Position numbers and translations under genes: made by a program. This document shows, one piece after another, positions 5,826 through 5,989 of a stretch of 5,989 bases of DNA. Each line of letters opens with the position of its first letter. The first letter of the stretch is position 1. Origin of the DNA: Nitrospirota bacterium (GTDB lineage: Bacteria; Nitrospirota; Nitrospiria; Nitrospirales; UBA8639); the NCBI GenBank assembly GCA_020348185.1, contig CP070743.1, positions 330,490-336,478 of the forward strand. Direction: 5' to 3'. The notes beneath the pieces were generated by a model. The model did no database searches, had not been told where the DNA came from, and saw only the letters and a list, made by a program, of their open reading frames with translations.

Positions 5826-5989
5826 CTAACCCATGATGCGGATTCCATTATCAACGAGGAGAAACAGCCCGGTACCACCTGCAAGAAACGCAAAGACTTT
5901 TTGAATGAATCGCGCTTCGGTGGTTTTCCCAAATCGAGTCCCGACTATCATGCCGACAAGACTTCCTCCAATAATCAGAGCCGCCAACA
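5826..5989 (-). CDS. C-terminal end of a probable TauE/SafE-family membrane permease
   Basis: On the minus strand an open frame enters from the right edge and ends at TAG (5826-5828), giving 54 codons of the C-terminus; the start lies outside the window. The peptide reads LAALIIGGSLVGMIVGTRFG, then KTTEARFIQKVFAF, then LAGGTGLFLLVDNGIRIMG. This is a Gly-rich transmembrane helix ending in a GTRFG turn, a basic loop, and a last helix. That pattern is typical of the end of TauE/SafE (DUF81) permeases, where G-A-x-x-G-A-R-L repeats precede a short loop of the form 'x-x-L-x-x-x-F' and a final helix. Some members export sulfite or sulfonates; most have no proven substrate. It points toward the SLC13 permease gene, so the two transcripts would collide in the repeat array. 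The membrane nature is firm; the family call rests on about 50 residues. Confidence 0.65.
   Translation of the reverse strand, partial: LAALIIGGSLVGMIVGTRFGKTTEARFIQKVFAFLAGGTGLFLLVDNGIRIMG

Overview
The window fits a moderate-GC Gram-negative chemolithotroph, most plausibly of the Nitrospira/Nitrospirota type. This is an inference from the gene style: a small exported protein with an LLPKHPGYP motif, a short CxxC/CxxC protein behind a sigma-54-like promoter, and AT-rich gaps between about 50-55% GC genes. No marker gene is present to prove it.

Layout, left to right. (1) The 3' part of a GAF-domain sensor kinase runs in from the left edge. It has a good ATP-binding domain, but its H-box has threonine where the phospho-accepting histidine should be. 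(2) A small exported protein of unknown function is a monocistronic unit, with a sigma-70-like promoter, a strong ribosome binding site and a textbook intrinsic terminator. (3) A MidA/NDUFAF7-family SAM-dependent methyltransferase starts at a TTG and has lost the family's usual N-terminal signature. (4) An AT-rich gap leads to a sigma-54-type -24/-12 element that is also a perfect 13-bp palindrome, driving a 74-aa zinc-ribbon-like protein. (5) A roughly 470-bp gap has no convincing gene, only some hairpins and weak minus-strand mini-ORFs. (6) A complete 602-aa SLC13/DASS-type permease carries two TrkA-C (RCK_C) domains. (7) An array of GTC/GAC words at 8-9 base spacing forms two inverted arms around a small hairpin. 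(8) The C-terminal end of a probable TauE/SafE-type membrane permease is on the minus strand at the right edge.

The genes look like separate transcription units, not one operon. The only functional theme is at the right end, where an SLC13 permease (some relatives carry sulfate) converges on a TauE/SafE-like protein (some relatives export sulfite or sulfonate compounds). Their shared intergenic region is the inverted repeat array. The most notable observations are the histidine-less kinase, the sigma-54 element and palindrome, and the periodic inverted repeat.
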